Counted from the first letter of the stretch, positions 1 to 11,851 are shown. The stretch is DNA of 64,000 nt from Sthenelais limicola (GCA_942159475.1 OW804094.1:14638132-14702131), one strand, 5' to 3'. Numbers and translations are program-made. Notes: generated from the letters alone by a model not told the origin.

Positions 1-232
1 TGTTTTCTTTTGCTAACAAAAATGATCAATGTATGTATAAATCACAAAAGTCACATATTTGTTTTTAGGGATGTTATTGCTTACTGTTGAAATCTCGCAG
101 ACAATATTACAATCCAATGATGCAGAATAAAAGAGATACACATACAAATATCAATCTCTGAGGAAGGTAACAATTCATTCGTGTAGAGAAGAGATAGTAA
201 TATACATATATCAGAAACAGGCAATACAAATA
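1..232. other. no gene seen at window edge
   Basis: AT-rich sequence on the 3' side of the minus-strand DIRS relic. It may be that element's untranslated end, but no terminal repeat could be recognised. Confidence 0.4.
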
Positions 233-857
233 TCAGAACATGTAATGCAATGCTGAGATAGAGAGATGATGGCTCTCACAGGAACTGTCCAATCTGTGCT
301 GGTAGAGTTCATGAGTAGGCTTTTTGCGCCCAGGACCCCGTTTTGTTTTTAGTTTTAAGTATAAGAAGCTAGTAGTTGGAGAGATAGTGAGAAACTCGGA
401 ATTCGATCGACTCCCTGTAATCCAGGGGGGGGCTTGTAAATATTGAAGTACGGCCATGCTTTGCCAATCCCCCATCTTTTGTATGTCCGGCAAAGACATA
501 CCACAGGTGTGGAGGAAGGTAGCTGCACCGCAACGCAGGCTGTGAAGACCAATGTCCTTGGCGATGCCCGCCTTGGAGGCCCAGGACTTGATAAGCTTCA
601 GAGCTGCGGGGTAAGGAACAAGAGAGGAATCTTTCAGGGATATAAGGGGGGGCAGAGGGCGGGCCAGGATAGCGAAGAAGGAGAATGGACAGGGAGTTAT
701 AAAGGCACAAACTGGAACCACATTTCTTGATGGGAATGACAAACTTCCTCGTGCCATGCTGGTCTGTCTTAGAGGAGTTAACACAGAGATACAGAACATC
801 GTCAGAGAAGGAGACATGCTCCCTAAGAAGTAGATGGTGTTTGTCAGCAGTTGGGAA
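233..857 (-). pseudogene. DIRS-type tyrosine recombinase, C-terminal part (DIRS-3 relic)
   Basis: Minus-strand relic of the recombinase that DIRS retrotransposons use, instead of an integrase, to insert a circular DNA copy. The C-terminal box HSLRCGAATF is followed by a D-x-x-K-M-G-D-W stretch and a VLQYL segment that could hold the catalytic tyrosine; this matches the H-x-x-R...Y layout of the family. The upstream half (about 620-850, with LLREHVSFSDD and an SSKTDQHG stretch) lies in another frame, so at least one frameshift is present. The reading continues at 2351-2620 on the far side of an I-like insertion. Two other DIRS relics in the window have the same box with different substitutions. 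Identification from motifs is fairly secure; the element is dead. Confidence 0.75.
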
Positions 858-2350
858 GACGTGACATCAAGACATTGTACAAAATGTATATCCAATCAAG
901 GTTAGACTATGGATCTATGGTGTATGCCTCTGCTCCAAGGTCTTACCTGGACAGACTTAAGCCCATTCAGAACCAGGGACTGAGACTTTGTCTTGGAGCC
1001 TTACGTACAACTCCTGCACCAAGCCTTCATATTGAAGCTGGTATACCACCTCTGGAGTTTCGCTGGGAAAAGCTCACACTGCAATACACTATACGTGTCA
1101 GAGCTAACCCCAAAAATCCAGCCCACAAACTCATATTTGACAACAAGAACACTGTGTATCGGGAGAAGCCAAATGCCATCAAGCCAATGGCAGTGACAGC
1201 AAGGTCTTTATTCCGAGAAGCTGGTGTACCAATGAAAAGAGTAATGACTGAAAAACCACCAGAGACTCCACCATGGGAACAAAAATTACCCCTGGTTATC
1301 CTGGACCTTGACACAAACAAGAAAACTGAGACTCCTGTGCATGTATTTGAAAAACAATACAGTGAAATCAGGACACAGTTTGAAAGCCATACAGCCATTT
1401 TCACCGATGGTTCCAAAGATGGTAGTCGTGTTGGATTTGCCGTGCATACACCATTTGGGAACTTGAAGAAGGCTCTCCACAAGGAAAGCAGCATCTACAC
1501 TGCTGAAGGAAAAGCACTGCTTAAGGCACTTGAATGGGTACAGGTCTCACGGATGAAGAAATTCATCATATTCTCAGACTCGCACCCATGTCTAGAAGCT
1601 GTGACCAACCTTTATCCTAAGAACCCAATCATACAAGCAATTCAAGAGACATACACTGAAAACAAAAGACTGGACAAAGAAGTGGTGTTGTGCTGGGTGC
1701 CAAGCCACATTGGAATAGAAGGAAATGAGGCAGCAGACATTGCAGCCAAAAATGCATTGAGGCGCCCTGTTGGGGCTGACCAAATGCCATACACAGACAT
1801 TGTACCTGTGGCGCAGGCACATGTCAAACGTAGCTGGCAGCGCACATGGAATGGTGTTAACAGTAACAAGCTGCGAGCAATCACACCATCAATCACACCA
1901 AAATTCAAAGATGATAACCTGACAAGACCCGAACAGGTGATACTGACCCGTCTTCGTACCGGTCACACCAAACTGACTCACAGGCACCTTCTAAAAGGTG
2001 AAGTGGCTCCTGTATGTCAGACATGCAACACTCAACTGAGTGTAGAGCATCTCTTAATACATTGTCAGGCAACCAAGAGAAACAGAATAAAATTCCTGCA
2101 AAATCGCAGGACACTGCAGAGTATTTTCCGGGAATCTGGGAACAAAAATATTCTTGATTTCCTACGGGAAACCAAATTGTACGACAAAATTTAGGTAACC
2201 TAAATGAAGCCTGACTTCGTCAGGCCAAACCCTGTTTCATGAAATAGGGAATTTCACAGAATAAAATAATAAAACCACAGTATATCTGCTAACTTTTAAT
2301 TACTATTAGCGGAGGTGAAACTATCCAAACCAAACCAAACCAAACCAAAC
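858..2350 (+). mobile_element. I-like non-LTR retrotransposon, 5'-truncated copy A
   Basis: A 5'-truncated LINE with RNase H, inserted in the DIRS-3 recombinase. It ends with a conserved noncoding tail and a CCAAA pentamer array (about 2324-2350). Four other copies with the same 3' end lie at 6214-6466, 18072-18287, 30264-31384 (minus) and 41830-43154. Copies A, D and E are almost identical over their shared part, so they moved recently. A short-repeat tail instead of poly(A) is known for I-type LINEs. The exact 5' junction is within a few bases of 858; no clear target duplication was seen here. Confidence 0.88.
859..2194 (+). CDS. LINE ORF2 C-terminus: RT thumb, RNase H, CCHC-like finger
   Basis: This is the C-terminal third of a non-LTR polymerase. 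The first part (SRLDYGSMVYASAPRSYLDR, then IQNQGLRLCLGA) is the RT thumb typical of the I/Jockey/R1 groups. RNase H follows with all catalytic positions visible: FTDGSK, TAEGKALLKALEW, FSDSHPCLEA and the block WVPSHIGIEGNEAADIAAK. Near the end CQTC...EHLLIHC forms a C-x2-C-x7-H-x4-C finger, as at the C-terminus of many LINE ORF2 proteins. The frame is open to the stop at 2192-2194, but the RT palm and endonuclease are missing through 5' truncation, so the copy cannot move by itself. No genuine start codon belongs to it. Confidence 0.85.
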
Positions 2351-2620
2351 TTACGGAGCAAGGTGCGAAAACACAGAAGCACCCCAGTCCAAGTGGCCAG
2401 TTCCAAGGGCTGAAGAAGATTGACTTGTTGAAATATCATGGCAAGATCAGTGGGCATGAGGGGATCCTTAGGGTGAGCCACTGAACCAAGTTGGCGACGG
2501 AGGCCCTTCAGCACTAGTTGAAGCACAAAGTCATCTCGACTGCTCAGAGTGGAGTGCTTGGGATTTGAATTTCGACCAGGTAACTGCCTCCTGGGCTGAT
2601 GATGTCATAACCGTCATAAC
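2351..2620 (-). pseudogene. DIRS-3 tyrosine recombinase, N-terminal part
   Basis: The minus strand reads ...VLKGLRRQLGS...LATWTGVLLCFRTLLRK up to the I-like tail. The segment W-x-x-V-L-L-C-F-R-T-L-L-R-K lines up with W-x-x-x-V-L-M-F-R-S-L-L-R-V in the DIRS-2 recombinase (15115-16040). It then continues across copy A into the 233-857 part. This places the I-like insertion in the recombinase reading frame. Confidence 0.65.
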
Positions 2621-2729
2621 AACACTGACAACACTAACAATATATACTGAAAATGGTATCAACAAATCTCAAATATATAACTTTTGTTATACAGTTGTTG
2701 TAACATAGAAGAGAGTAACGATGGTATAG

Positions 2730-2860
2730 TGAATTCCTCTGGATTTTTTTTGCATCCAACGCGCAACCTGCGGCAGCTCATTGAATACAAAATAAAGTTT
2801 TAACTTGAGCCATTGAATCACACTTGTAGTTCTAATCTTGCATACAGTTCTATCTAAAAA
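2730..2860 (-). repeat. dispersed repeat shared with 20150-20245
   Basis: The minus strand reads TTAGAACTACAAGTGTGATT, then a CAGGTTGCGCGTTGGATGCA stretch. The same two blocks occur on the + strand at 20150-20245 as TTAGAACTACAAGTTTGATT and CAGGTTGCGTGTTGGATGCA. No coding sense or termini were recognised. Confidence 0.5.
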
Positions 2861-3128
2861 ACCCATATTTGGCATATCAATTAAAGAAAAATTAAGTTAA
2901 ATAAGTATGCTGCAATGTGATGTAACACTGTAGTGGCACTCCATACATTGGTATATACTCCTTACATTGATATATATATATGGTCTATAAAATTATATAA
3001 ACCCATGTCTTAAAATGGACTAAATTTTCTATTCTATTAGTAAACCTATAACAACAAAAATATTTGTGCAACTTTAAACATTTGTGACATCATCAGTAAA
3101 GTATCACTCAATTCAATTCAAAACTCAC

Positions 3129-3247
3129 CCATCTTGGAAAGCATTGTCTTTATTTGGCCCAATTCATCCAAAACACTGATAAACTTTTGATTCATTGTTT
3201 CCTCTAGTGTGGTCAGTTCCTTCCTGACAATCTCAAGATCTTTCTCC
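3129..3247 (-). CDS. possible internal exon, coiled-coil peptide
   Basis: On the minus strand a TTAG acceptor is followed by an open stretch containing EKDLEIVRKELTTLEE and ending KTMLSKM, then a GGTGAG donor. The heptad-like spacing of L, I and V suggests a coiled coil. Two other possible minus-strand exons lie at 3712-3822 and 4675-4772, but their phases do not join directly, so an exon is missing or one of them is false. The gene is not recognised. Confidence 0.3.
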
Positions 3248-3540
3248 CTAATGGTGGGTATTGGGTAATGATACAATTACTATAATCATCTGTCATCACA
3301 TCATTATTTGTTATAATTGGTTATCACTTCACATATATTCATTCATTTCTTATATGGCATCAAATATAGTACAGCAAATATGGACTACAGTGTGTATTGA
3401 TTTCCTATATATGTGGTGGAATAGAAAAAATGTCCTGAAAGACAACTTTATGCTAATGTAGTCAATAAGGAAATTGATTGTACCGATATTGGGTTTTGGT
3501 ATTCTTCACTCTGGCACTCAACTTCAACTCACTTCAACCT

Positions 3541-4075
3541 CTGCTATCGCTGTAGAAGATAGGAGAGCTATTACTTATATTAATATATTGTTGTATAAAT
3601 AACAGTAATTTTCTATGAATTAGCCACGTGAAAAATGAGATTTTTTGTTGTGAGACATGTTGGTCTCTCATATATACTGTTCCTACAGCTACAACTAAAG
3701 CAACTACTCACCGTTAGTTTGATAAGAGATACATGGCCTGGTGTATGCCATTTTCGATGAAGGGGTGGCAGAAGTGGCAGCGGCAGAAGTAGGGATGCCA
3801 ACCTCTGCTATCTCTGGAATCCCTGTAGAAGATAGGAGAGCTAATACATTGAAAATTACTGGTATAGTGTTCAAGGTTAAATTAATGCGACAGCTGAGCG
3901 AGAATGAACTAATGCAACAAAGGTGACTGTTTCAGAGTGAGAGAAGAAAATGAATCCATTTTAATCAGGGTTATTTATACAACAGAGTATCAATATAAGA
4001 ATTAGCCTCATGAAAAATGAGATTTTTTGTTGTGATTAGACATACCAGTTGGCCTCTCATATACACTGTTCCTAA
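3541..4075. repeat. two diverged copies of a local duplication
   Basis: The blocks TGTAGAAGATAGGAGAGCTA and TGAAAAATGAGATTTTTTGT occur first at about 3551-3655 and again at about 3822-4035, followed by TCTCATATA(T/C)ACTGTTCCTA in both. The second copy includes a possible exon (3712-3822). It looks like an old tandem duplication of about 270-380 bp. Confidence 0.5.
3712..3822 (-). CDS. possible internal exon in the duplicated segment
   Basis: On the minus strand CTACAG precedes an open stretch (IPEIAEVGIPTSAAATSATP and on) that ends at GGTGAGT. Both splice signals fit the consensus. The peptide is low-complexity and not recognised. Its start and end phases do not connect with the exon at 3129-3247. 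Confidence 0.25.
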
Positions 4076-4116
4076 AGTAGTTTAACAGCCCTGCCTATAC
4101 TCTGTCCAGCCATTGG

Positions 4117-4302
4117 TCCTGGGTATGACCATAAAGTCCCTTTCTATCTCTTTTCTCTATCTCTCTCTCCCTTCTTCTCTATCTCTATTTCCTGGGTATG
4201 ATCATAAACTGCCTCCCTCTCAGCTCTCCCGCCCTTGATATAACCATATTAAATATGTTGATAAGGGCGTAAAGCAACCAATCTCACTCACTCACTCACT
4301 CG
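4117..4302 (+). mobile_element. short retroposon with CTCA-repeat tail (SINE-like), copy 1
   Basis: A pyrimidine-rich body (CTATCTCTCTCTCCC...), the block TTCCTGGGTATGATCATAAA, then GATAAGGGCGTAAAGCAACC, ends in a CTCA tetramer array. The same unit occurs at 48244-48432 (minus strand, with an 11-bp target duplication) and at 63269-63620. No pol III A or B box was evident, so a tRNA origin cannot be claimed. Confidence 0.7.
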
Positions 4303-4464
4303 CATTCTGTGAGCTCATGCTCTATGAGTTCAAGTCCCTCTGCTCGGGTAATGCCATACTTATATATATAACTTTGATAGCCCAATACTGAAATTATGTA
4401 TATTACAGGTTATCACCACATTATAATAACAATGCAGTGTGATACTTGCAATTACAGCAAACTC

Positions 4465-4590
4465 TGAAAACCAAACTCCAAAATACCGAAACAATGAAAA
4501 TACTCAAACATTGAAATACCAAAACTCCTAAACATCCAAATTCCAAAATGCCAAAACTCCAAACCAGAACTCCGAAAACCCCAAACTCGT
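4465..4590. repeat. degenerate CCAAAACTCC-type simple repeat
   Basis: Loose repetitions of ACTCC-AAA and CCAAAA words (CCAAACTCCAAAATACCGAA, CCAAAACTCC twice, CCAGAACTCCGAAAACCCC). It is probably a decayed minisatellite. Confidence 0.4.
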
Positions 4591-4674
4591 ACAAAATACA
4601 GGCAGTGCAATCATATCAACAATCAAGGACAGCATTCGAAGCATGAGTGATATTTAATACACTGTTTTGCTCAC

Positions 4675-4772
4675 TTTTGCTTTGGTTTCACTAATGAGAT
4701 ATTTTATCTTTTCACCAACCTGTTTGACATTTCTGCCCTTCTGGAACACCGCATTGAGGTTGGCTGGGTTGG
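4675..4772 (-). CDS. possible internal exon
   Basis: On the minus strand a GCATTCAG acceptor opens a frame reading NPANLNAVFQKGRNVKQVGE and on to SETKAK, closed by a GTGAGC donor. It is charged and helix-prone; the protein is not recognised. It may belong with the exons at 3712-3822 and 3129-3247. Confidence 0.3.
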
Positions 4773-6213
4773 CTGAATGCAGATAATGATAACATACATG
4801 AGCCCTCACATTCAGACTATGGTCTCATGACACATATATTTAATGTAATAATCCCAAAGTTAATTCAATGTATCAATTACAAATATACAAATAGTTTAAA
4901 AAAAGGTAACATTAAAGCAATTATCGGAATTAAATCAGGGAAATTAACTAGATTGACTAGAAATATGTATACATCCTCTAAGATTAATCAAACAGTTGTT
5001 CCACGTACATTAGGCCCATACTATCAAAGTTTAAAACATATTTTTTGTACCAGTGAGTGCTGAGCAGACGTGATGGGATTCTTCTAAGCAGACAATATTG
5101 CAGAATGTAACTTCCGGTGGCAGTCCAGGGGAATATTCGAGGCCATGACACGATTGTGACGCGTAATTTCCGGCTCAGATTTAGCGGAGCGATACAACAG
5201 CGGCAGTTCTCATGCAACACTGCAAACATTGTTCTGCCCCGCTCTGCTAATAAGCTATTAACGGGGACAATTCATACTATGGAAGACCGGAATGGTACAT
5301 ACTGCTCTGTCCCGTCCTGCTCCATCCCGATCGCGCCCCAAAGCTAACACAAACATCGCCATAGTCTATCCACAGAACCTTCGTCATAGGGTTTTTGTTG
5401 AATAGTGATGTTATTTTTGTGTATGCATATGCAATATTAGCATAAATATATTCTCTACTTCAAGAGCTGTCGATGGTATACCACTTTTATATGTGTAGCT
5501 CAAAAAATGGCTTCTTTAATGTGGATAATTTGTGTTTTTTAGGCCTAAATTGCTTTAAAAATCTGACTTCATCATTTTTAAATGCACATAAAACAAAAAA
5601 TATGGCTGCAGATTATTAATTTTGATACATAATAACATGGGAAAATACATAAAAAATAATTTCTTAAAAAACAAATCATCATGATAACACCCTCTATAGT
5701 TGTAGATTCATTAGAATTAGAATTATTAGTGGGGTAGGAGAATGTAAGTGACCGTACTACAACTATTTAAAATAGTGTTGCAAAAAATATAACATGAATT
5801 TGACACTTTGCAAAGATATTGGATAGTAGAACTCTACATTTATTTGTATGTGTAAGCAACAGTGTGCTGTAAGCAATCGTGGGGGGAAATTCAATTGGAT
5901 TTGTTTTTATAAAAACCTAGCCAGTAGTAAAGTCGAATATCCATGTTTTAATGTCCGAATCGGAAAGTATGGATTATGGTCTTTCAGGAAAAGTTTATTC
6001 CAACAGAATCGGTCCAGTGGTTCTCTGTGTATGGTTGATTTGAATAGGTCATGTTTATTCTTTATTTCTAAGTCATTTCTGAAATAAAATTCTTTTGAAA
6101 GATTTTTCAGTTGATACTCCAGTGGTTCCTGACAAATTCAGATACATTGCACGATCAGCCCACAGTTCAGCATTGTTTCATGCAGTAGAATTTAATGCGA
6201 TAAACAAACTTTA
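4773..6213. other. AT-rich intergenic stretch, nothing recognised
   Basis: Only short unsupported ORFs. The segment 5090-5340 is locally richer in GC and CpG than its surroundings. No transposon termini or RNA genes were recognised. Confidence 0.4.
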
Positions 6214-6466
6214 AATAAAATTCCTGCAAAATCGCAGGACACTGCAGAGTATTTTCCGGGAATCTGGGAACAAAAATATTCTTGACTTCCTACGGGAAAC
6301 CAAATTGTACGACGAAATTTAGGTAACCTAAATGAAGCCTGATTCGTCAGGCCAAACCCGGTTTCATGAAATAGGGAATTTCACAGAATAAAATAATAAA
6401 ACCACAGTATATCTGCTAACTTTTAATTACTATTAGCGGAGGTGAAACTAACCAAACCAAACCAAA
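6214..6466 (+). mobile_element. I-like LINE copy B, 3' end only
   Basis: It matches the last 250 bp of copy A: the end of ORF2 (CTGCAGAGTATTTTCCGGGA), the 3' noncoding tail and a short CCAAA array. It has a 1-nt deletion in the tail (GCCTGATTCGTC against GCCTGACTTCGTC). Heavy 5' truncation is usual for LINEs. Confidence 0.85.
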
Positions 6467-6654
6467 TTCCAATATTAAAAACATGATTTATCAGTATATA
6501 ATTTGTATGTATTATATATAATACCTGGAGTCTCTCTGCAGGTGGCAACTAATATAATAATGATGACAGTGAAGAAGGGATGGCCTTGACCACCAATAAA
6601 GGTAGTTTATTTCACCAAAGAAGGCCAAACCAGAGTCACAGGAGTGAGAGTTGA

Positions 6655-7610
6655 TCAGATGTGAAGGTGTCCACTTTCAGTTAAGTCTCCATAGAAGGAG
6701 ATATTGACGCAAGAAGAACGCCAATTACCCCTGGCTTTGATATCTGACATAGAAGATCCAATAGATGCCATGTATGTCGCACCTCCCCTTCTTAAGGATT
6801 GGGGAAGAAAAAACACCCGACATTTTGGCATTGGCACAGCACACTTGTAGGAAAGTTTTAAAATCATCGTAGGAGGGGTTTACTCTGTCCCGAGATGCGA
6901 AGAGAAGAGAGTCAAATGATAATTTTGCAGATAACAGGTACTTCTGCAACCAAAAGACCGCACACAATGAGTGGTCCTTAAGTTTCACAATGGGAATTTT
7001 AAAGGGAGAATTTGAAGTCTTGGACGTGTTGATTGTCACTAGCATGCCCCATGAGGTAAGGCATAAATCCTGCCTGTGAAGAACATGGGGAGACGGGACG
7101 ATGTGCCCCACCCAAAGAAGCAACCTAAATAAGAATAAAGTCATTGTCCATTATATACATTGTCGCTTAGAAGAGAAATCCACCTGACGAGACATTTTCA
7201 GCAAGTGGTCAGGTAGAATAGGGTCTGATGGGGTCGGAGCAGCACCTGGTAAGTGGCTAATACCGCAGAGCAGACACTTTATGGACGGGTGAGAGAGGCT
7301 GGGCAGTCTATCAGGTGTAACCTGGCTCCAAAGACCATGCCACAAAGATAAGTAGTCACCGATGAACACTTCATGAAGGTTGAGAGGAAAGTGGCGTACA
7401 TGCACACCGCTTCCACAGATATCTGGACCATAGGAATGCTGTTCTTACACAGAAAATCTGTGAATGCACTCCACTGACGGTGACACTGACTCAGAGTGCA
7501 AGGTGCAACTGATTGTGCTTGTAGCATGGCAACTCTCTTCATCCATTTGTCCATGCCTGTATAAAGGAGATGAAATATATGACGAAAAACAGCACAAACC
7601 AGCTTCAATT
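6655..7610 (-). pseudogene. DIRS-1 tyrosine recombinase relic
   Basis: Frame-shifted pieces encode the recombinase. The core-binding part lies at 7608-7279 (QCHRQWSAFTDFLCKNSIPM). The catalytic part lies at 7144-6655, where the box QSLRRGGATYMASIG is followed by ARGNWRS and SFYGDL. The usual His of the H-x-x-R box is Gln here, and at least three frames are used, so the protein is inactive. It resembles the DIRS-2 protein more than DIRS-3: RRGGAT and GNW are shared. Confidence 0.75.
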
Positions 7611-9015
7611 AGTGTAGAAAAGTCACGCGCCTCATCCATATAAGGGAGGCGAGACAGATAGTCAGCTACCACATTATTCTTCGTATTAATATAAGAAGGA
7701 CACAGCTCTATGCCATATATACCCGACGGGCAAATCAACGTGATTCTACGCGATTTTTAATGCGCAATCATCTCGCCATAGTTCCGTGATGAGAGTGGAC
7801 GCTTTTCACGCAATAATTATTGCTAATTATTGCGCAATGATTGCGAGATAGTCAGCTAAAAGTATAACGCAATATTAGTGCAAAAATTAGCAAATTCTAA
7901 TGGCATTTTGAGCGTGATATTTATATACTTCAGATTCCTTAGATTAATAGCATCTGAAGTAAATGGGACTCTTCATGAGAGTTTTAAATTGGTGTATGAG
8001 ATACACACATGTGTTGCCCTCTCTTTAAATGCATCATTTTATTTTCATCAATTCTACCATCTTCTTTGTGAGCCCGAAGTATAGAAGCCTTCCAATTGTT
8101 GTGTCTCAGTTGTTGGTTGCTCTGCCTCACCCAAGGAAACTATAGGAACAATCTATATGTACAGTCATTAAGGTATTTGGATCAGTGCATTTTTCAATAT
8201 CAAACAGGTATATAATGCACATAAACTATAGAAGTTATCATTTATAATACTTCTAGATATATATGATGGGCAATATTTATAGTGTATATATGCAACGCTA
8301 GTATATTCTTGTCACTTTCTTTTAAAAGAAATTGTAAATGCTATCTGTTCACCAGTAGCACCACCAGGTGTACAACTAGTACTGTCGTCACCTGGTGCGA
8401 ACAAGTGGCATAATGGTAAACCACTGATGAGATGCACCATCCCCCAGTTATGTTTAGTTTAGTTTTAGTTCATTCCTTATTCTTCTTCAGCAAAAGAAAT
8501 AAATTAACTAAAGCTGAGGAAATAAGGAATTTAACCATATGCATCATTTTGGTCTCACTAGTAGCAGGCGTGCGTTAGCGCCGTGCGTAACTGTTACGCA
8601 TATTTACTTTAATGAATGATTTTTAAGCAATTATAAAAGGGTGAATTAAATCCGTGGGAGAAGTTGAGAAGTAATAATGATGGAGCTAATATGGAGGTAC
8701 CATTACATTGTTTCAGAATGCGAAATTAAGTTACAAGTTACCCGCCCTCCTTGGTGGGTGAATGAGAATGAATCATTACAATCTTTGGCGTACACATAGC
8801 AGGGAATATCAGCATAATGCAGACGAAGTTTGGGAAGGCTGTGGCAAATATTTCGATTCCTACACCCATGCTTCACATACCTTCCTTTTTGCCTATTATT
8901 TTGCCTGTAGATTGTAACGCTGACATTAAAACAAATGCTCCACTGTATTTATTCATATTTATATTATTCATGAAATCCAGGCAGGCCTAAACATTACGAA
9001 GGGCAACATTACTAT

Positions 9016-9139
9016 GTGATTAATTTCTCGAGATTTTGTGTCTGAGGCATTTGCTTGAAAATAAACCCCGAGGCCCGGAGGGCCGAGGGGTTTATTTTCA
9101 AGCAAAAGCCGAAGACACAAAATCGAGAGAATTAATCAC
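9016..9139. repeat. long near-perfect palindrome
   Basis: Arms of about 60 bp face each other around 9077: GTGATTAATTTCTCGAGATT on the left and, read on the minus strand from 9139, GTGATTAATTCTCTCGATTT. The centre is GAGGCCCGGAGGGCCGAGG. It could be a small foldback element nested in the 4.13-kb transposon. Confidence 0.75.
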
Positions 9140-9499
9140 TTTAATAGCCGATTTTTGGATTTAATACTACTGTTTAAACACATATTAACCAATATTAGGC
9201 TTCAAAAAAGGTTGTAGATGTACTTACAGCAGGATGAATTCCAATAATTTAGCTCCTCCACTCGAACACATGGGTTACTCTTTTACGTCTGACATGGAAA
9301 GGACCGAGTCAAATGCAGCCTTCATAACATCCAAATCAGGATGTTTTACACATTTTAACCCATCACATTCTAATATTTAGATTATTTTACCTCTTTCTAA
9401 CCAATATCACATATGTACACGTAATTATAACTTCACAATGTCGTTTACGTCAGCCGCACTCTCCGTTCCAGAAACAAACGAAGCTTCCAGTTTTTGCAT

Positions 9500-10020
9500 G
9501 CAACCAAGCATCAGACTTCCGGTTTACGAATGCCGTATCCGTGTGTCTAGGGACTTAAAAAAGAAATAAATAAAAGATTTGAATCGGTAGAAATGTTTTA
9601 AATGTTAATTCAGGCCGATAGCGAAGTTTTCCTCTATGGAAATCAAGTAATAAATGAATGGCGATTTCAGAAACCCTGTGTTTACTCTCCGCAAGTTTGC
9701 ACCGCCTTAGTCGGAATCTAAATGACAACGCGACGGCTGGCCGAATGAACCTCCAGCTACAACAGCCAATCAGAGATGCGTATTTACTTATGTTTATGTT
9801 CAGCGAGCCGGCCTGTTTTCATAAGGATCCCCCTCTTGCCATCCAAAGAATCAGCGACTTCCGGTTTTCCAATGCCGTGTTGCGTGTGTCTACGGACTTA
9901 AAGAAGAGATAAATAAAAAATCTGAATCGCTAGAAATGATTTAAATATAGTTTTAGCCCGATAGCGAAGATTTAGTCTACGGGAATCAAGTATTCAATGA
10001 ATGGCGATTTCAGAAGCCAT
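9500..10020 (+). repeat. direct repeat, period about 340 bp
   Basis: Two diverged copies (about 9508-9680 and 9848-10020) share the blocks GACTTCCGGTTT, GTGTGTCTA-GGACTTAAA, CCGATAGCGAAG and ATGAATGGCGATTTCAGAA in the same order. No coding sense was recognised. Array-like internal repeats are common in non-autonomous DNA transposons. Confidence 0.65.
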
Positions 10021-10156
10021 ACGTGCCGGCCAAGGTAAACCGGAAAAGATGTGGAACTTTCGGCATAGCCACTCATGTGCATTGTGCACTTGGCGTTGCA
10101 TTGTGTACGGTAGTCTATATAGCGCACGGAGGATTTCATTCGAAAGTGCCCGCACG

Positions 10157-10750
10157 TCAACAAACCGGAGCTTGCACGATGTCTACTGTCGTCACGTGTC
10201 GAGGCCTAGGCTGTGATTACTTGGATTATTCCCTATTTCGTTGCTTACCACCATTCAGCAAGCAGATCATGCTAAGTACAAGGATATTTGGAACATTATT
10301 TGTGATTTTGGAGATATTGTGTAGAGTTTTACATAGCCTGGGCTTGTTTCGTCTGATTGTCACTGACAGTGACACTGGGAGTCAGCCATTGCTTGCACGA
10401 TGTCTACTGTCGTCACCTTATGGCGAACCCTATGCCCTAAAACTCTCTAAAATGGCTAATATTTCCATCGGAAACAGTGGAGGAATGACTTTAATGTGAC
10501 CAGGACTTTATACACGTTCCAAACTGAACGCGGAATCGACGAAAAACAACCAAAAAACTCTAGTTAAGACCCGACCTTGAACCCTGAACCTGGAACTGTC
10601 ATGGCCGCTTGTGGCGAACATGACGATGATTTGCAGGAATTGACAAATCGATTATTCCCTATTTCGTTGTTCACCACCATTCAGCAAGCGGAATATCCTT
10701 CTACAATGATATTTGGAACATTATCGGTGATTTTGGAGCTATTGGGAGTG
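10157..10750 (+). repeat. second set of direct repeats inside the same element
   Basis: GCTTGCACGATGTCTACTGT occurs near 10170 and 10390. The block GATTATTCCCTATTTCGTTG, followed by CACCATTCAGCAAGC and GATATTTGGAACATTAT, occurs near 10224-10295 and 10648-10725. The spacings differ (about 220 and 425 bp), so this is not a simple tandem. Confidence 0.6.
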
Positions 10751-11851
10751 ATATTTAGGCGACAAACAACTAGTTGATGAGGTAAGTGACTGATTGAGCG
10801 GAAACGCCGACTGGGGTTTATTTTAACTACATCCGCAAAATAAATCTACATCCGCAAAATAAACCCCTGAATCCGAACAATAATTTACTTCATCCGTTTT
10901 CCGGTTTGACCACTTCCTGTCCAAACAGTAATTTATAAGTATCCAGAACCCCAGCAGAATCCAAAGATCTGCTATTAAATGTAAATATTTTTTTAAAAAA
11001 CATGGGAGATATTCTACATGTCGTAACACAACATACAATATTCCCACAGTAGTTCAATGAATTTTATGTGAGGTAATAAAAGGTTTCAGGGATGTCGTGG
11101 GCTAATAACTTTTCTTTTTATCAAAATATAAATTTATACATATAAAACTTTTCTTGGCCAAAAACTAAATCCAATTTAATATTAATAGTTTCTCTTGGGG
11201 TATTGGACTGTTCTAATAATGGAATGGGCAGGGGTAAGATCCTAGTCATCGTCAACATCATTAAAGAATGGTATTTTATTATTTACTTGTGTGATTGAAA
11301 TAACCTCTGACTTCTGTCATTAAGTGTAATTTGTGGGCAGGTGGAGAAAAACTGTGTTTAGTTGTGTGCAGGGGTTTCAATGACTCAGTGTCAGAGACTG
11401 AGTATGTGTGTGAGAGAATGGAGTGTCGATCAGAGGTGCGACAGTAAGTGTGAATGCTAAGTGAGTGAACAGTGTCAGGTATTGTGTCCTGTTGTGGCTG
11501 CATTCTAATGAGTGTTCAGACGCAATTTTGAATGCGCATTGTATGCATGATTGAGATCACACCTACATTATTGACTTCTGAAGAAAACATGTATTTGTAG
11601 ATGAAATTGGTTGAGTAACACATGTTTGATACAAACATAAATAAATATGAATGAGAACTTGATCCAATACAAGTGTGAGACAACCAACAACATAGGAGGA
11701 AATAGGCACAATGGATTTCACATAATGGTTGCTAATGGTTTGTCCATTTCACTGTGATTCAACGCCATAAGTATCACACTTCACTATTTTGCGGTCAATT
11801 ACAAAATGATCACAGTGCTATCACACTCAATTGCACTCAGTGCCTGTCGGG

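Larger units (their letters stand above)
7722..11851. mobile_element. 4.13-kb inverted-repeat DNA element, 2-bp TSD (family CCCGAC)
   Basis: The ends are CCCGACGGGCA (7722) and TGCCTGTCGGG (11851), an 11-bp imperfect inverted repeat. TA flanks both sides (7720-7721, 11852-11853), and removing the element plus one TA rejoins the DIRS-1 RNase H frame. A 1.74-kb relative with the same ends lies at 33118-34857, flanked by GT. No transposase was recognised; inside are AT-rich DNA, a 124-bp palindrome, direct repeats of about 340 bp and a GGGGTTTATTTT inverted pair near 10813-10867. It is therefore probably non-autonomous. The superfamily is unknown; Mirage- or CACTA-like families with 2-bp duplications are possibilities only. 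Confidence 0.82.

Noticed and set aside
3129..4772. A joined three-exon host gene on the minus strand
   Set aside because: The splice phases of the three candidate exons do not connect, so only separate low-confidence exons are listed.
5090..5340. CpG-rich patch as a promoter
   Set aside because: No gene start, TATA element or first exon follows on either strand.
10023..10499. 158-codon + strand ORF inside the 4.13-kb transposon as its transposase
   Set aside because: No catalytic motif, it overlaps the direct repeats and has no consistent counterpart in the related element at 33118-34857.
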